From assembly GCF_000613125.1 (NCBI RefSeq), contig NZ_HG964497.1:2536528-2600527 (forward strand): a DNA stretch of 64,000 nucleotides. Reading direction: 5' to 3'. Made by a program: the position numbers and the translations under genes. A model generated the notes under the pieces. That model saw only the letters and a list, made by a program, of their open reading frames with translations, was not told the DNA's origin and searched no databases. The stretch comes from Bacillus sp. EB01 (lineage in GTDB: Bacteria > Bacillota > Bacilli > Bacillales > Cytobacillaceae). Each line of letters begins with the position of its first letter. Position 1 is the first letter of the stretch. Shown here in pieces: positions 61,901-64,000 of this stretch.

Positions 61901-62443
61901 GGCTTCTTCGTACCTGCCGTAACAGGAGTGATCCTGCTTCAGCCATATTATGAGTTCATTGGCCGCTTTGATATACCAGCCCTTTTCGAAAGAGAAGCTT
62001 GGGTACTGCCAATCGTTGCATTGGCAATTTTCCTTCGAAAGGCAATGAAGGGACGATACCTCAATGTGACCAGCAACCTTCAGTGGGCAGCGCTGCTGAT
62101 TTCGGCGATTTTGCTTATCCAGGATGGGCTTGCGAGTTCCACTGTTTATGATGCGCTTATTCTGGGAACACTTTCGCTTGTTTCATTGCTTGCAGGTATG
62201 TTCCTAAGGATAAAATCCTACTTCTTTATAGGAGCCGGTGTACTGTTGTTGAATGTTTTCCTTCAAACCCGTCCGTTCTGGGGGAATCTGCCTTGGTGGG
62301 GTTATTTGTTAGTAGCAGGCACTTTGTTAATCGGAATTGCCTCCTTCAATGAGTGGAATAAACAAAGGGGAGAAAGTGGCGGAGAACCCATTGGCCAGAA
62401 ATTAAAACGAAAGGTTACAAATGCCCTAAAAGGCTGGAACTAA
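58964..62443 (+). CDS. Very large polytopic membrane protein (DUF2157-like N-terminal region)
   Basis: A 1159-residue protein. Residues 1-105 are soluble and charged with a Pro/Lys-rich linker. About thirty hydrophobic segments then run from 112 to 1125 and a short basic tail follows. The first membrane part (SWLLNIGVIFLLIGGLFVATSNWESMSS) resembles the DUF2157 / SCO7322-type region. Similar giants occur as single genes in Bacillaceae with no assigned function. ATG 58964 has GGGGG 6 nt upstream. It carries no enzyme motif that I can see. Confidence 0.7.
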   Translation: MESNQREEERQLFRKVLFDMRNKGYIEPEIANNVGKAHLQYHLDLLEEAALQETDQISSQPKTPVQLYPKPTVKKTAEPSAGKVELPATPKYVPKPKKVLTSEQIRERNISWLLNIGVIFLLIGGLFVATSNWESMSSLMKSSSIALVSLVFFGFAYLSEKVLKIERTAFAFIILGSLFLPIFVLSLGWFGLLGSYLSVDGEGKFFLGFLGSFFPALVYIAFAKKKSSRLFVWFSFVAFSFAAGFLLAALKLGIDYFYLGIMLYNALFIFVYFTYRNRESLKIFAKEFPVYIQANLILSTLLMLFFYDNELFYSFNLILTAFVYLSMMFVSGKKEYHFIFSAMIVYGAYQLIEHSVFETVDAIFYALLAFGFVFVPKALKGAFLLERAFRYTSAAVSILAFLYITIEGFLVRGGEASIVLLIAYLIIAGNFLFLFSIEKKRLFPYLSAAFLGSAFFEASGLFDTYVLEVSFQSAIFTAGLLLFGLIGWLGTKKPINMLRQPARELGLTAMLFSIILAQGFQEWLELGIMLLFFGAAVLGLRKLDDRAVVKHVAAWAAPLSFGLSVIAFWQRAGIQNAFIDIDLGSPVYFGISGAILLLVSIIVLKTRDSELEKTFFYTGQGMYTLGILLLSSGGSDPDWVRPGLMLGGILCYWILFKRQTQQWSSILLGVVVLSFYFSAAASANGQLQLSNSINSIIIPGGAVFLLLLSLGFRNRNRLLYWGFAWLGHLVLPFTLALSWAVDSDWSLLSFLLAIAIYTISSLLTEDFRKKIIFLYTAYITVFISVYKVLDFSIDGYYGNYEYPIASMIFILSWMFLKGKVKEWAAYYISGFSMLGIGFMCFTYPFTQLAFTVTVLYGIGTLLFLHKNKLDVLGFVPLLLIFFASIEFAAGSSFSDTLIFIAAGAAGLVHVAAGKYVYSKLYQGIGDFKKLEIDSYTIVSFLYFTYMYQFADKALWMAPLPGLFIAITVWLQKSRVDKAIGFFVPAVTGVILLQPYYEFIGRFDIPALFEREAWVLPIVALAIFLRKAMKGRYLNVTSNLQWAALLISAILLIQDGLASSTVYDALILGTLSLVSLLAGMFLRIKSYFFIGAGVLLLNVFLQTRPFWGNLPWWGYLLVAGTLLIGIASFNEWNKQRGESGGEPIGQKLKRKVTNALKGWN

Positions 62444-62446
62444 CCA

Positions 62447-62731
62447 CAAAAGCGCAAGCGCCTTCGTGACAGCCAAAGTGCCGCCTGTCCCTGCGATGAC
62501 TATTCTGGGAGCTTTCCTTAGTGGTCATCGCCGTACAAAATGGAGGGGCTTCGACTGAGATAAAGGAATCACGAAGAGCGTTAGCGCATTCGTGCATGAC
62601 TTATCGTAGGGAGGAGCCCTGAAGTTTGCGCACGCGTAGGTGCTCCTCATTACGCTATCGCGTAATTTCGTGCGATGCTTATGCTGCCGAAGCCTTCCTT
62701 GTGGAGCTAGACGTAGACGAGCTAGATAAAA
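62447..62731 (+). repeat. Composite dispersed repeat without the GATAAA module
   Basis: Left half AAAAGCGCAAGCGCCTTCGTGACAG to CTTCGACTGAGATAAAG and right half GAATCACGAAGAGCG to CGCACGCGTAGG match the repeat at 27527 base for base over long stretches, but only one GATAAAG (62559-62565) is present where the other copy holds the 112-bp module between two. Confidence 0.88.
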
Positions 62732-62800
62732 AAGTTATTCCAGTCGCGAAATCTAAAGTTTCCTTAACATGAACAAAAAGGGAAATTTAAGTAATTTCTC

Positions 62801-62829
62801 TTGACGGAAAAAGCTTCGAAATCTAAAAT
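62801..62829 (+). promoter_or_regulatory. SigA promoter of the riboswitch transcript
   Basis: TTGACG, 17 nt, TAAAAT; transcription would start near 62836, a few bases before the riboswitch. Confidence 0.7.
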
Positions 62830-62844
62830 AAATAACATAGTCCT

Positions 62845-62955
62845 TAAAGGGGAGTAGCTAAGACAGCAAAGTCGTCATGACGGGTGTACCCCGGCTTTGC
62901 TGGCAACCGCCAGTTGTAAGCGAGACCTTTACCGCATACCGGTAAGGGTCTTTTT
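62845..62955 (+). ncRNA. yybP-ykoY manganese riboswitch with terminator
   Basis: The conserved 5' block AAAGGGGAGTAGC (from 62846), the central stem GCAAAGTCG..CGGCTTTGC, and the 3' block GCGAGACCTTTACC match the yybP-ykoY class, which senses Mn(II). AGACC.TTACC pairs with GGTAA.GGTCT to form a terminator followed by TTTTTG (62922-62955). The 3' strand of P1 overlaps the 5' strand of that terminator, so metal binding should permit read-through to the ykvA-like and terC-like genes. Confidence 0.92.
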
Positions 62956-63139
62956 GTTTGCAAAAACAGTAACATCTTTTCTTTGTTAATTGGCCGTTTC
63001 AACGCCAAGCTTGTATTCATTCTCCTTTTTAATAAGCAAAGCCAGCGTTACCCGGTGGCGCACTGGAAAAATATGCAGTGTTATCTGTTTTTAATATAGG
63101 GAAATAGTACATAGGATTTCTTTTCAATGGGGTGTTTAA
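62956..63139 (+). other. Leader between riboswitch and ykvA-like gene
   Basis: No gene or hairpin I can support; only the ribosome site GGGGTG at its end. Confidence 0.35.
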
Positions 63140-63421
63140 ATGAGAAAGGTTTGGAAAAGAATCAGACTAGTTTTCAAAGTAAGGAAGTTTGGTCCCTTTT
63201 TAATGGACTTCTTCAGATCCGGCCATGTTTCCTTTAAAAAGAAGCTGCTGTCGGCAGGGCTGATCATAGGCTATTTTTTATTGCCTATCGATTTGATTCC
63301 TGACTTTTTAACAATGTTTGGGTTGATTGATGATGTTGGAATTTTATTATTTGTATTTCAGCAAATCATCCAGCTGGCACCAGATTCTTTAAGGCAAAAG
63401 CATGGGATGGAGATTGAATGA
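63140..63421 (+). CDS. DUF1232 (YkvA-like) membrane protein
   Basis: A 93-residue protein with a basic N-terminal third, one clear membrane segment and the DUF1232 signature LLSAGLIIGYFLLPIDLIPDF, followed by LIDDVGILLFV. Role unknown. GGGGTGTTTAA precedes the ATG. Because it lies between a manganese riboswitch and a TerC gene, 185 bp and 46 bp away, it is probably induced by manganese with terC. Confidence 0.85.
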   Translation: MRKVWKRIRLVFKVRKFGPFLMDFFRSGHVSFKKKLLSAGLIIGYFLLPIDLIPDFLTMFGLIDDVGILLFVFQQIIQLAPDSLRQKHGMEIE

Positions 63422-63466
63422 TTTTCAGTTTCAATGTAAACATTAAGTTCATGGAGTGATTTGTGT

Positions 63467-64000
63467 ATGGAATTATTTTCACCTGAGTTTTGGGCAGCAT
63501 TGGGTTCGCTAATTATTATTGACCTTGTTCTGGCAGGGGATAACGCAATCGTAATTGGCCTTGCCGCACGAAACCTTCCAAAAAAACAACAAAAACAAGC
63601 AATTATCTGGGGAACAGTTGGAGCGATTGTCATACGGGCAACCGCAACCATCCTTGTCGTTTATTTGTTGGAGATTCCTGGCCTTCGTCTAATTGGCGGA
63701 TTATTATTGCTCGTAATAGCCTATAAATTGCTGACCGAGGAAAGCGGGCACGAGGTAAAGGCTCAAACAACATTTTGGGGAGCCATTTGGACAATCATTG
63801 TAGCTGATGCACTAATGGGCCTTGATAATGTATTGGCAGTAGCCGGTGCCGCGGATGGACACCCACTGCTTGTCATTCTCGGATTGCTGATTTCAATTCC
63901 AATTGTTGTATGGGGAAGTACAATTATATTGAAATGGATGGAGCGCTTTCCTATCATTATTACAATTGGGGCAGCCGTCCTCGCTTACACAGCAGCAAAA
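63467..64000 (+). CDS. TerC family membrane protein (YkoY/YjbE-like), 3' end cut by the window
   Basis: The visible 178 residues contain LGSLIIIDLVLAGDNAIVIGLAARN and DALMGLDNVLAVAGAADGHP, the two acidic helices of TerC proteins. In B. subtilis YkoY and related proteins export Mn(II) to metallate secreted enzymes, and ykoY carries the same riboswitch class. ATG 63467 follows GGAG by 10 nt. No stop codon before the window ends. Partial. Confidence 0.9.
   Translation, partial: MELFSPEFWAALGSLIIIDLVLAGDNAIVIGLAARNLPKKQQKQAIIWGTVGAIVIRATATILVVYLLEIPGLRLIGGLLLLVIAYKLLTEESGHEVKAQTTFWGAIWTIIVADALMGLDNVLAVAGAADGHPLLVILGLLISIPIVVWGSTIILKWMERFPIIITIGAAVLAYTAAK

Overview
The window looks like chromosomal DNA of a spore-forming Bacillaceae species, in the Bacillus / Mesobacillus / Cytobacillus range. 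The basis is a set of recognisable Bacillus genes: racA, mntR, ykuD, helD, yuiH, an H-type small acid-soluble spore protein, an RsbR-type stressosome protein, a BA3454-family stress peptide and a yybP-ykoY riboswitch. Start codons (ATG, TTG, GTG) mostly follow strong GGAGG-type ribosome sites, and short convergent gene groups are separated by hairpin terminators. I see no prophage, integrase, intact insertion sequence, CRISPR array or rRNA operon. The only tRNA is tRNA-Arg(CCT).

Layout. 0.2-8.3 kb: RsbR-like protein, DUF4236 protein, VanZ protein, a PadR-HAAS-DUF4173 membrane cluster, DUF975 protein and an LLM flavin oxidoreductase. 8.6-17.5 kb: YuiH molybdopterin protein, aldehyde dehydrogenase, racA beside a MerR/DUF3967 protein, YkuD transpeptidase, a PAS histidine kinase, a lipoprotein nuclease and mntR. 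17.6-28.6 kb: secreted M6 protease, HelD, a four-gene lipoprotein/DUF350/unknown/ATP-grasp ligase operon, FabK/nitronate monooxygenase and small stress genes. 29-41.9 kb: ZIP transporter, two YitT proteins, DUF2164, EamA-like transporter, SDR, CBS-TetR pair, metallophosphoesterase, AI-2E transporter, tRNA-Arg, Kef-type antiporter, azoreductase. 42-64 kb: AlaX editing protein, AIM24 protein, stress FMN protein, exonuclease, acyl-CoA dehydrogenase, SASP-H, an Asn/Arg-rich protein, MFS, LTA synthase, a nuclease-XPD helicase fusion, MBL hydrolase, M20 dipeptidase, a 1160-residue membrane protein, and a manganese riboswitch ahead of ykvA-like and terC-like genes. The last gene runs off the window.

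The most unusual content is intergenic. First, a discrete 112-214 bp module bounded by GATAAA at both ends and built of two or three hairpins occurs five times. Its stems change in compensating ways between copies. One larger composite repeat exists both with it (27.6 kb) and exactly without it (62.56 kb). Three copies end 26-43 bp before start codons. Second, several intergenic regions hold short tandem hairpin repeats. Four of these loci have unrelated-looking sequence but the same geometry (about 11-bp arms, an 18-20-nt loop, about 10-nt linker, 51-52 bp period). One locus is a 42/84-bp alternating higher-order repeat.

Genes that may work together: mntR, the ZIP transporter and the riboswitch-terC cluster in metal homeostasis; the lipoprotein-DUF350-ATP-grasp operon, which matches the E. 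coli yjfLMC neighbourhood, in envelope modification; PadR with the HAAS and DUF4173 membrane proteins, with a shared promoter motif; and RsbR with genes carrying SigB-like promoters.
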